Of a DNA stretch of 64,000 nt, positions 1 to 6,737 are shown piece after piece. Source of the DNA: Tepidimonas alkaliphilus (lineage in GTDB: Bacteria > Pseudomonadota > Gammaproteobacteria > Burkholderiales > Burkholderiaceae_C). The stretch's first letter is position 1. Each line of letters starts with the position of its first letter. A program made the translations under genes and the position numbers. The notes beneath the pieces are model-generated. The model was not told where the DNA came from. It ran no database searches and saw only the letters and a list, made by a program, of their open reading frames with translations. The stretch is from contig NZ_VJNB01000004.1 in the NCBI RefSeq assembly GCF_007556595.1, positions 62,001 through 126,000 on the forward strand, given 5' to 3'.

Positions 1-1380
1 TTGCGCAAGGCCCTTTCGCGCATCATGGGCCCCGGGGTGGACGACGCTGACCTCTACTTTCAATTCACGCGCAGCGAGGGCTGGAGTCTGGAGGAAGGCA
101 TCGTCAAGACCGGCAGCTTCAGCATCGACCAAGGCGTGGGCGTGCGCGCCATCAGCGGCGACAAGACCGCCTTTGCCTATTCCGACGACTTGAGCTGGGC
201 GGCGCTGCGCGAGGCTGCCGACAGCGTGCGCGCCATCGGGCGTCAGGGCGGGGCCCAGCGCGCCGACCTGCGCCGTCGTCGTCGCGTGGCGCCATCCCAC
301 GATCTCTACGCCGCGCAAGATCCGCTGGGCACGCTGGACAGCGCCGCCAAGGTGGCGTTGCTGGAGCGCATCGAGCGCATGGCGCGCGCGCGCGACCCGC
401 GCATCGTGCAGGTGATGGCGGGGCTGGCGGCGGAATACGATGTGGTGCTGGTGGCGCGCGCCGACGGCGTGCTGGCTGCTGACGTGCGCCCGTTGGTGCG
501 GCTGTCGCTGACGGTGATCGCGCAGCAGGGCGACCGGCGCGAGGTCGGCTCCTCCGGCGGCGGCGGGCGCTGGGGGCTGGAGCGCTTCGACGAGGCGTTG
601 CTGAGGCGCTACGTCGATGAGGCGGTCGATGCGGCGTTGACCAATCTGGAGTCGCGCCCGGCGCCGGCCGGGGAGCTGACCGTGGTGCTGGGCCCCGGCT
701 GGCCCGGCGTGCTGCTGCACGAGGCGGTCGGCCACGGGCTGGAGGGCGACTTCAACCGCAAGGGTTCCAGCGCGTTCGCCGGCCGCATCGGCGAGCGCGT
801 GGCGGCCAAAGGCGTGACGGTGCTGGACGACGGCACACTGCAGGGCCGGCGCGGCTCGCTCAACATCGACGACGAGGGTCATCCAACGCAGCGCAACGTG
901 CTGATCGAGGACGGCATCCTGCGCGGCTATTTGCAGGACCGGCTCAACGCGCGGCTGATGGGCGTGCCGTGCACCGGCAATGGCCGCCGCGAGAGCTACG
1001 CGCACCTGCCGATGCCGCGCATGACCAACACCTACATGCTGGCCGGCGAGCACGACCCGCAAGAGATCATCGCCAGCGTCCCGCGCGGCCTGTATGCGAC
1101 GCAGTTCGGCGGCGGGCAGGTTGACATCACCAGCGGCAAGTTTGTCTTCTCCGCCAGTAGCGCGTGGTGGATCGAAAACGGCAAGCTGGCTTACCCTGTC
1201 AAGGGCGCCACCTTGATCGGCAGCGGCCCGCAGGCGCTCAAGCGCGTGCGCATGATCGGCTGCGACCTGCAACTCGACGCCGGGGTCGGCACCTGCGGCA
1301 AGGAAGGCCAAAGCGTGCCGGTGGGCGTGGGCCAGCCGACGCTGCGGATCGACGGCTTGACTGTCGGCGGCACCGTTTGA
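1..1380 (+). CDS. tldD: TldD metalloprotease, 5' end outside the window
   Basis: This is a PmbA/TldD-family zinc metalloprotease. With its partner TldE/PmbA it forms a cytoplasmic protease that degrades unfolded peptides, and in some species matures modified peptides or affects gyrase toxins. The open frame runs in from the window edge; 459 residues are visible and the family is usually about 480, so roughly the first 20 residues are missing. The TTG at position 1 should not be read as a start. The HExxxH zinc motif (HEAVGH) lies near visible residues 240-245. The conserved [19 protein letters not shown] block and the C-terminal TCGKEGQ segment are present. The partner gene is not in the window. 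Identification is firm; the start cannot be set. Confidence 0.95.
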   Translation: MRKALSRIMGPGVDDADLYFQFTRSEGWSLEEGIVKTGSFSIDQGVGVRAISGDKTAFAYSDDLSWAALREAADSVRAIGRQGGAQRADLRRRRRVAPSHDLYAAQDPLGTLDSAAKVALLERIERMARARDPRIVQVMAGLAAEYDVVLVARADGVLAADVRPLVRLSLTVIAQQGDRREVGSSGGGGRWGLERFDEALLRRYVDEAVDAALTNLESRPAPAGELTVVLGPGWPGVLLHEAVGHGLEGDFNRKGSSAFAGRIGERVAAKGVTVLDDGTLQGRRGSLNIDDEGHPTQRNVLIEDGILRGYLQDRLNARLMGVPCTGNGRRESYAHLPMPRMTNTYMLAGEHDPQEIIASVPRGLYATQFGGGQVDITSGKFVFSASSAWWIENGKLAYPVKGATLIGSGPQALKRVRMIGCDLQLDAGVGTCGKEGQSVPVGVGQPTLRIDGLTVGGTV

Positions 1381-1420
1381 GCTGGCGGCGAATCGTCTGC
1401 ACGGTCGGCAGCCGATACAC

Positions 1421-1445
1421 AAAAAAGCCCGCTTGGCCAGCGGGC
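1421..1445 (-). terminator. Rho-independent terminator for the exported-protein gene
   Basis: Read on the minus strand this is GCCCGC, a 7-nt spacer, GCGGGC, then six T. It lies about 85 nt beyond the stop of the minus-strand gene that ends at 1531 and faces the end of tldD. Confidence 0.75.
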
Positions 1446-1530
1446 GAAACGGGTGAGACAACAGGATCTTTGGCGTGCCCGCTGACCGCTTCGGCGACCG
1501 TGGTTGACGGTCAGCGGGCGTTTGACCGGC

Positions 1531-2196
1531 TCAGATCGAGCGGCGGAACAGCCCCAGCCAGCGCGGGTGCATCGCCACTTCCTGCAGCACGCGGGCCGAT
1601 TTCTGCCCTTCGGCATTAACCGCCACTTGGTGCACCAGCGCCTTGCCGTCTTGCGCGTTGACCGTGGCGGTGTAGAGATTGTCCTTGCGCGCGAGGTAGG
1701 CCGCCACCGCCGCGTCCTCCTTGGCGGCGCGCTCCGGCAGTTTGGCGCCCCAGACGCGCAGGTGGAAAAAAATCGGGCCGGTGTAGTTGACCTTGGCGGC
1801 TTCCTGCAGCGCGGCTTTGACCATCGCGTAGTTGTCTTCCACGCTGGCCTGGCCGCCATAGATCAGCGCCAGCGCCGGGGCGTTGGCGTGGCCTTGCACC
1901 GCCGCGCTGGCTTCCTCGGGCTTGGCGGTGGCCACCACCGAGGGATGGCCGCCCTTGGCCACCAGCTGCGCGGCCATCGCGCCGGCCAAAGAGCTGCAAA
2001 TCGACGTTTGATTGGTCAGGATCAGCGGGCTGTCCACCTTCATCAGATCCGCCATCACCGAGCCAAACGCCTGGCCCGTATAGCCGCGCAGCGCGAACTG
2101 CTCACCCAACGACAGCGCTTGCGCATGCGCGCCGCCGGCCAGCAGCGCCGCACCCAGCGCCAGGGCTACAGCTCCGGTCCTCACTCGAAATGCCAT
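1531..2196 (-). CDS. Exported protein of unknown function
   Basis: I do not recognise this 221-residue protein. It has a clear Sec signal peptide: charged MAFRVRTG, a hydrophobic Ala/Leu stretch, and a likely cleavage after AHA near residue 25, so the mature protein should be periplasmic. The rest is soluble. The middle segment (LILTNQTSICSSLAGAMAAQ, then an Ala-rich block and ALALIYGG) looks like an alpha/beta fold, loosely like DsrE-type proteins, but I see no diagnostic motif and there is one cysteine in the mature region. A good GAGGAGAG ribosome site sits just before the ATG. It is a single-gene unit with its own terminator. The call as a real gene is strong; function is open. Confidence 0.8.
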   Translation of the reverse strand: MAFRVRTGAVALALGAALLAGGAHAQALSLGEQFALRGYTGQAFGSVMADLMKVDSPLILTNQTSICSSLAGAMAAQLVAKGGHPSVVATAKPEEASAAVQGHANAPALALIYGGQASVEDNYAMVKAALQEAAKVNYTGPIFFHLRVWGAKLPERAAKEDAAVAAYLARKDNLYTATVNAQDGKALVHQVAVNAEGQKSARVLQEVAMHPRWLGLFRRSI

Positions 2197-2396
2197 CGGA
2201 AGCTCTCCTCTACGTCGTGAAAACGAGCTTGATGCTCTATGCTCTACTCAGTATGGCTTGCGTCGATGACGCGACGATGAAGAGTCACGCGCCGCCGTCC
2301 AAGTTCCGGAAAACCGCCAGACCGCGCGGCGGGCGTTGCGGCGCTGCAACAATGCCGCCGCATCCGCCTTGCTGCAGACCAACGGCTCCAATCTTG

Positions 2397-2405
2397 TGCT
2401 ACATT
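2397..2405 (+). promoter_or_regulatory. Candidate extended -10 promoter for the aro leader
   Basis: TGcTACATT matches an extended -10 element (TG, one base, then a TATAAT-like hexamer). No good -35 is seen. The expected start of transcription falls at or next to the A of the leader-peptide ATG at 2412, so the leader peptide may be translated from a leaderless mRNA. Inference from sequence only. Confidence 0.4.
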
Positions 2406-2411
2406 GATAGT

Positions 2412-2480
2412 ATGCGTTCGCAAGGGTTTGGCTACGGCTACTTTTGGTTCTCTGGCCCCACCGACGGCCGAGAGGAGTGA
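2412..2480 (+). CDS. Aromatic leader peptide controlling DAHP synthase
   Basis: A 22-codon open frame begins at ATG 2412 and ends at TGA 2480. Its middle reads GFGYGYFWFSGP: three Phe, two Tyr and one Trp among eight residues, with Tyr-Phe-Trp-Phe consecutive. This is the hallmark of a leader peptide whose translation senses charged aromatic tRNAs. It is followed 32 nt later by a strong terminator hairpin and then by the DAHP synthase gene, the first committed enzyme of aromatic amino acid synthesis. The Thr-Asp-Gly codons right after the aromatic run contain ACCGACGG (2460-2467), which can pair with the terminator's left arm. Too short for standard gene calling. Confidence 0.85.
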   Translation: MRSQGFGYGYFWFSGPTDGREE

Positions 2481-2512
2481 AGTCGCCCAAGTCAAGCCCT
2501 CCCCCATCTCGC

Positions 2513-2545
2513 AACCGTCGGTTCCCCAACCGACGGTTTTTTTTT
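2513..2545 (+). terminator. Attenuator terminator hairpin upstream of aroG
   Basis: A perfect 11-bp stem (2513-2523 with 2528-2538) closes on a CCCC loop and runs into nine T (2537-2545). CCGTCGGT (2515-2522) in the left arm can pair instead with ACCGACGG (2460-2467) inside the leader peptide frame, which would be the antiterminator. The two structures exclude each other, as in trp/phe-type attenuation. When aromatic tRNAs are charged the ribosome reaches the leader stop, masks 2460-2467 and lets the terminator form. When it stalls on the Tyr-Phe-Trp-Phe codons the antiterminator can form. Confidence 0.85.
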
Positions 2546-2573
2546 GCCGCGCTGAGCGCAGGAGAACCGCACC

Positions 2574-3710
2574 ATGAGCCCAAGCCCCAGCAAAGCCAGC
2601 CTCGCCGAGGCGTGGTACGTCCATCCGGCCGACCGAACCAGCCTGACCGACGACCAACGCATCGAGGACATCACCGTGCTGCCGCCGCCCGAGCACCTGA
2701 TCCGCTTCTTTCCGATCCGCGGCACCGCCATCGAGACCCTGATCACCCACACCCGCCGCGCCATCCACCAGATCCTGCACGGCAAGGACGACCGGCTGCT
2801 GGTCATCATCGGCCCGTGCTCGATCCACGACCCGGCCGCCGCAATGGAATACGCGCGGCGCCTGAAGGAGCAGCGCGACCGCTTCGCCGACCGGCTCGAG
2901 ATCGTCATGCGCGTCTATTTTGAAAAGCCGCGCACCACGGTGGGCTGGAAAGGGCTGATCAACGACCCCTACCTGGACGAGAGCTTCCGCATCGACGAGG
3001 GCCTGCGCATCGCGCGCCAGCTGCTGATCGAGATCAACCGCCTGGGGCTGCCGGCAGCCAGCGAGTTCCTTGACGTCATCAGCCCGCAGTACATCGCCGA
3101 CCTGATTTCGTGGGGGGCGATCGGCGCGCGCACCACCGAAAGCCAGGTGCACCGCGAGCTGGCCTCGGGCCTGTCGGCGCCGATCGGCTTCAAGAACGGC
3201 ACCGACGGCAACATCCGCATCGCCACCGACGCCATCCTGGCCGCCAGCCGCCCGCACCACTTCCTGTCGGTGCACAAAAACGGGCAGGTGGCCATCGTGC
3301 GCACCAAGGGCAACGCCGACTGCCACGTCATCCTGCGCGGCGGCAAGCTGCCCAATTACGACGCCGACAGCGTGGCCATCGCCTGCCAGCAGCTGGCTGA
3401 CGCCAAGCTGCCCGCGCGCGTGATGGTGGACTGCAGCCACGGCAACAGCCAGAAGCAGCACGAGCGCCAGGTGGACGTGGCGCGCGACGTCGCCGCCCAA
3501 GTGGCTGGCGGCTCGCAGCGCATCTTTGGCGTCATGGTCGAAAGCCATTTGCGCGCCGGCGCGCAAAAGTTCACCCCGGGCAAGGACGATCCGGCCAAGC
3601 TCGCCTACGGCCAAAGCATCACCGACGCTTGCATCGACTGGGACACCTCGGTGCAGGTGCTGCAAATGCTGGCGGAGGCGGTGACGGCGCGTCGCGCCCG
3701 CCGCGGCTGA
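2574..3710 (+). CDS. aroG: 3-deoxy-7-phosphoheptulonate (DAHP) synthase, class I
   Basis: Condenses phosphoenolpyruvate and erythrose 4-phosphate to DAHP, the first step of the shikimate pathway, in the cytoplasm. The 378-residue protein is a class I AroF/G/H-type enzyme (E. coli enzymes are about 350). Diagnostic segments are IGPCSIHDP near residue 80, EKPRTTVGWKGLINDP near 115-130, IGARTTESQVHRELASGL, and the C-terminal DCSHGNSQK and GVMVESHL blocks. The start follows an AGGAG site 9 nt upstream. Expression is probably set by the leader-peptide attenuator at 2412-2545. Which aromatic amino acid inhibits the enzyme allosterically cannot be told here. It appears to be a single-gene unit. Confidence 0.96.
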   Translation: MSPSPSKASLAEAWYVHPADRTSLTDDQRIEDITVLPPPEHLIRFFPIRGTAIETLITHTRRAIHQILHGKDDRLLVIIGPCSIHDPAAAMEYARRLKEQRDRFADRLEIVMRVYFEKPRTTVGWKGLINDPYLDESFRIDEGLRIARQLLIEINRLGLPAASEFLDVISPQYIADLISWGAIGARTTESQVHRELASGLSAPIGFKNGTDGNIRIATDAILAASRPHHFLSVHKNGQVAIVRTKGNADCHVILRGGKLPNYDADSVAIACQQLADAKLPARVMVDCSHGNSQKQHERQVDVARDVAAQVAGGSQRIFGVMVESHLRAGAQKFTPGKDDPAKLAYGQSITDACIDWDTSVQVLQMLAEAVTARRARRG

Positions 3711-3727
3711 GGCTCGCGCCGCCTGCG

Positions 3728-3749
3728 ACCGCGTGTACGATCACGCGGT
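3728..3749 (+). promoter_or_regulatory. Inverted repeat enclosing a TACGAT -10-like box
   Basis: ACCGCGTG and CACGCGGT flank the hexamer TACGAT. It could be a -10 box inside an operator for the small gene at 3797, or a weak hairpin after aroG without a T-tract. Both readings remain possible. Confidence 0.3.
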
Positions 3750-3796
3750 GCGGCCGGCGGCCGCGTCCCCTCCAATTCCCGCCCGCGGAACCCATC

Positions 3797-4117
3797 ATGC
3801 GCAACCACCTCATCGTCGCCTTCGGGCCCGACCGCGAATACACCTTCGACCTCGACGAGGTGCAGCCGATGCCGCACGAGCTGGCGCGCCAGTGGCTTGA
3901 CGAGCAGTTCACGACGCTGGGCTGCGAGCCGCTGCGCCTGACCGGCAAGGTGCTGACCGCCGACAAGGCGCTGGCGATCGCGCAGGCGGTCGGCGAGGAG
4001 CGCTTCGCCGAGCCGGCGCACCGCGCGTGGGCGATGGTGTATGCGCGCGCCGTCTCGAGCCTGCTGGCCAAGCCGATCGTCAAGGTGGACGTGCCGGCGC
4101 AGACGGTCGGCTACTGA
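3797..4117 (+). CDS. Conserved small cytoplasmic protein of unknown function
   Basis: A 106-residue protein that I cannot assign to a characterised family. It begins MRNHLIVAFGPDREYTFDLDEV and has no signal peptide or membrane segment. It is acidic in the N-terminal half and helix-rich in the second (ADKALAIAQAVGEERFAEPAHRAWAMVYARA). Codon use matches its neighbours, and the reading frame is clean from a plausible ATG, so I regard it as real. Its last 7 nt overlap the end of the convergent mpl gene. It lies between aroG and mpl with a possible promoter at 3728-3749. Confidence 0.65.
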   Translation: MRNHLIVAFGPDREYTFDLDEVQPMPHELARQWLDEQFTTLGCEPLRLTGKVLTADKALAIAQAVGEERFAEPAHRAWAMVYARAVSSLLAKPIVKVDVPAQTVGY

Positions 4118-5547
4118 GCCGGCGCTGCTGCCGGGGCGGCGGCGCGCAGCGCGGCGGCCAGCCGTTCGTGGATGCCGCCAAAGGCGCCGTTGCTCATGCA
4201 CAGCAGGTGGTCGCCGCCGCGCACCTCGGCCATCACCTGGGCCAACAGCGTGTCGAGGTCCGGCGCCACCCGCGCGCGCGCGCCCAGCGGCGCCAGCGCG
4301 GCCGCGGCGTCCCAGCCCAGCCCGCCGGCGTGGCAAAACGCCAACGCCGCCCCTTCCAGCGCCCACGGCAGCTGCGCCTTCATCGTGCCGAGCTTCATCG
4401 TATTGGAGCGCGGCTCGAAGATCGCCAGGATCCGCTCGTGTGCGCGCCCCTGCGCGTCGAGCCGCCGGCGCAGCCCGTCGATGGTGGAGCGCATCGCCGT
4501 CGGGTGGTGCGCGAAGTCGTCATACACCGTGACCACGCCGTCGGCGCGCGGCACGCGCGCGCGCACCTCCAGCCGCCGCCGCACCCCTTGGAAGTCTGCC
4601 AGCGCCTCGGCCGCCAGCGCGGGGCTGACGCCCACGTGCTCCGCGGCGGCGATCGCCGCCAGCGCATTGAGCTGGTTGTGCACGCCCGCCAGGCCCCAGC
4701 GCACGCGCGCCACCTCGCGCCCGTGGCGCAGCACTGCGAAGTCGTGCGGCTCGCCGTCGGCGACATAGTCGCTGCTGGCGGCGCCGAAGGTGCGCAGCTC
4801 GCTGTAGAGCCCCTGGTGCAGCACGCGCGCGATCGACTCCTCCAGCCCGTTGGCGATGACGCGCCCACTGGCCGGCACGGTGCGCAGCAGGTGGTGGAAC
4901 TGGCGCTCGATCGCCGCCAGGTCGTCGAAGATGTCGGCGTGGTCGAACTCCAGGTTGTTGAGCACCGCGGTGCGCGGCCGGTAGTGCACGAACTTGCTGC
5001 GCTTGTCGAAGAATGCGGTGTCGTATTCGTCGGCTTCGATCACGAACAAGGGCCGCCCGGGGCCGTCCACCGCGCCCAGGCGCGCCGAGACGCCGAAGTC
5101 CAGCGGCACGCCGCCGACCAGAAAGCCCGGCGCGCGCTGCGCGTGCTGCAGGATCCAGGCCAGCATCGCGGTGGTGGTGGTCTTGCCGTGCGTGCCGGCC
5201 ACCGCCAGCACGTGGCGCCCGTGCAGCACGTGCTCGGCCAGCCACTGCGGGCCGCTGGTGTAGCGCGCGCCGGCCTCCAGGATCGCCTCCATCAGCGGAA
5301 ACTTCGGGCTGCCGTCCGGCAGCCGCGCGCGGCTGACGACGTTGCCGACCACGAACACGTCCGGGCGCAGCGCCATCTGGTCGGCGTCCCAGCCCTCGAT
5401 CAGCTCGATGTCCAGCGCGCGCAGCTGCTCGCTCATCGGCGGATAGACGCCGGCGTCGCAGCCGGTGACGCGGTGGCCGGCCTCGCGCGCCAGCGCCGCC
5501 AGTCCCCCCATGAAGGTGCCGCAGATGCCGAGAATATGGATGTGCAT
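4111..5547 (-). CDS. mpl: UDP-MurNAc:L-Ala-gamma-D-Glu-meso-DAP ligase
   Basis: Mpl reattaches the recycled tripeptide L-Ala-gamma-D-Glu-meso-DAP to UDP-MurNAc, returning cell-wall fragments to peptidoglycan synthesis. The 478-residue protein has the Mur-ligase layout: an N-terminal UDP-binding Rossmann part starting MHIHILGICGTFMGG, a central ATPase with the P-loop GTHGKTTTT near residue 115, the conserved IEADEYDTAFFDKRSKF block, and a C-terminal domain with YDDFAHHPTA and FEPRSNTMK. The GICGTFMGGLA start separates Mpl from MurC. Together with anmK at 25.9 kb it supplies a murein-recycling route. A small gene of unknown role starts 57 nt away on the other strand. Confidence 0.96.
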   Translation of the reverse strand: MHIHILGICGTFMGGLAALAREAGHRVTGCDAGVYPPMSEQLRALDIELIEGWDADQMALRPDVFVVGNVVSRARLPDGSPKFPLMEAILEAGARYTSGPQWLAEHVLHGRHVLAVAGTHGKTTTTAMLAWILQHAQRAPGFLVGGVPLDFGVSARLGAVDGPGRPLFVIEADEYDTAFFDKRSKFVHYRPRTAVLNNLEFDHADIFDDLAAIERQFHHLLRTVPASGRVIANGLEESIARVLHQGLYSELRTFGAASSDYVADGEPHDFAVLRHGREVARVRWGLAGVHNQLNALAAIAAAEHVGVSPALAAEALADFQGVRRRLEVRARVPRADGVVTVYDDFAHHPTAMRSTIDGLRRRLDAQGRAHERILAIFEPRSNTMKLGTMKAQLPWALEGAALAFCHAGGLGWDAAAALAPLGARARVAPDLDTLLAQVMAEVRGGDHLLCMSNGAFGGIHERLAAALRAAAPAAAPAQ

Positions 5548-5604
5548 GGGGGCGCATTATCGCGGCGCGCTGCAGCCGGCCTGCGCCTGCACGACAATGG
5601 CGAC

Positions 5605-6210
5605 ATGCACGACGACCGCACGCAACGCGAAATTGCCGCCGTGGCCGCGGCGCTGATCGTGGATGAGGGGTTGCCGGCGCGCGCCGCGCAGGCGCGGGCG
5701 TTGCAACAGCTTGGGTTGCCGGCCCGCACGCCGCTGCCCGATGCGGCGGCGCAAGACGCCGCGGTGCGCGAGCATCTGGCGATTTTCCATGCCGACACCC
5801 AGCCGCGCGAGCTGGCCGCGCTGCGCGCCACGGCGCTCGTGTGGATGCAGCGGCTGGCGGCGTTCGAGCCGCTGCTGGGCGGCGCGGTGTGGCACGGCAC
5901 CGCCACGCGGCGCTCCGACATCCACCTGCAGCTGTTCAGCGACGACCCGAAGGCGGTGGAGATCGCGCTGATCAACGCCGGCGTGGCCTACGACGCGGCG
6001 CAGGCGCGCGGCCTGCATGGGCGCGAGGTGCCGGTGCTGCACGTTTCGGTGCGCTGCGAGGCGCTGGGCGAGCGCGTCGGGCTGCACCTGTGGGTCAACG
6101 ACGGGGCGGCGCGCCGCGGCGCGCGTCTGCCCGACGAGCTGGGCCGCACGCCGCGCGGCACCGCCGACGAGGTGCGCGCGCTGCTGGCCGCGGCGGAGGA
6201 TGCGGCATGA
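5605..6210 (+). CDS. Hypothetical protein, possibly nucleotidyltransferase-like
   Basis: A 201-residue cytoplasmic protein starting MHDDRTQREIAAVAAALIVDEG. The first 100 residues are helical. The segment LLGGAVWHGTATRRSDIHLQLF near residues 90-112 resembles a Pol-beta-type nucleotidyltransferase core (G-G/S, spacer, then D-x-x/h-x), but the paired aspartates are not clear, so activity is uncertain. It lies divergent from mpl and overlaps the next gene by ATGA, so the two are probably translated together. A longer in-frame extension upstream exists but crosses mpl and is not credible. Real gene likely, function unproven. Confidence 0.7.
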   Translation: MHDDRTQREIAAVAAALIVDEGLPARAAQARALQQLGLPARTPLPDAAAQDAAVREHLAIFHADTQPRELAALRATALVWMQRLAAFEPLLGGAVWHGTATRRSDIHLQLFSDDPKAVEIALINAGVAYDAAQARGLHGREVPVLHVSVRCEALGERVGLHLWVNDGAARRGARLPDELGRTPRGTADEVRALLAAAEDAA

Positions 6211-6737
6211 ACGCGCGCCGGGCGTGGATGGTCGGCGTCGGGGTGGCCGCGGCGGCGCTGGGCGCGGGCGTGGCGGCGTGGCGGCTGCGCCCGCAGCCGG
6301 CCGCCGACGGCGCCGAGGCGGCGTTCTGGAGCGCCCGATGGGAGCGTCCCGAAGGCGGGGAGCTGATCGCCGCTGAGCTGCGCGGCGGGCCGCTGCTGCT
6401 CAACTTCTGGGCCACCTGGTGCCCGCCGTGCGTGGAGGAGCTGCCGCTGCTGGATCGCTTCTATCGCGAGCAGCAAACGCGCGGCTGGCGCGTCGTGGGG
6501 CTGGCGATCGACCAGCCCAGCGCCGTGCGCGCTTTTTTGCAGCGGTTGCCGCTGTCGTTTCCGGTGGGGCTCGCGGGCTTCGGCGGCACCGAGCTGGCGC
6601 GCCAGCTCGGCAACGCCACCGGCGCGCTGCCGTTCACGGCGGTGTTCGACGCCCAGGGCCGGCTGGCGCAGCGCAAGTTGGGCAAAGTCTCAGCCGCTGA
6701 TTTGCAAGCGTGGCAGGACGCGCTGACGTCACGCTGA
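6207..6737 (+). CDS. TlpA-like membrane-anchored thioredoxin
   Basis: A 176-residue thiol-disulfide oxidoreductase. Residues 7-27 form an N-terminal membrane anchor or signal ([19 protein letters not shown]), so the thioredoxin fold lies in the periplasm. The active site is WCPPC at residues 71-75, followed by the TlpA/ResA-type VEELP. The cis-proline segment is GALPFTAVFD near 150. TlpA/ResA/CcmG-type proteins reduce apocytochrome or oxidase-assembly disulfides; no cytochrome genes are adjacent, so the partner is unknown. ATGA overlap with the preceding gene suggests coupling. Its final 9 nt overlap the end of the convergent GGDEF-EAL gene. Confidence 0.88.
   Translation: MNARRAWMVGVGVAAAALGAGVAAWRLRPQPAADGAEAAFWSARWERPEGGELIAAELRGGPLLLNFWATWCPPCVEELPLLDRFYREQQTRGWRVVGLAIDQPSAVRAFLQRLPLSFPVGLAGFGGTELARQLGNATGALPFTAVFDAQGRLAQRKLGKVSAADLQAWQDALTSR

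Noticed and set aside
2244-3665. Long open frame antisense to aroG
   Set aside because: It is the high-GC shadow of a certain gene; its translation is Ala/Val/His/Gly-rich with no family features.
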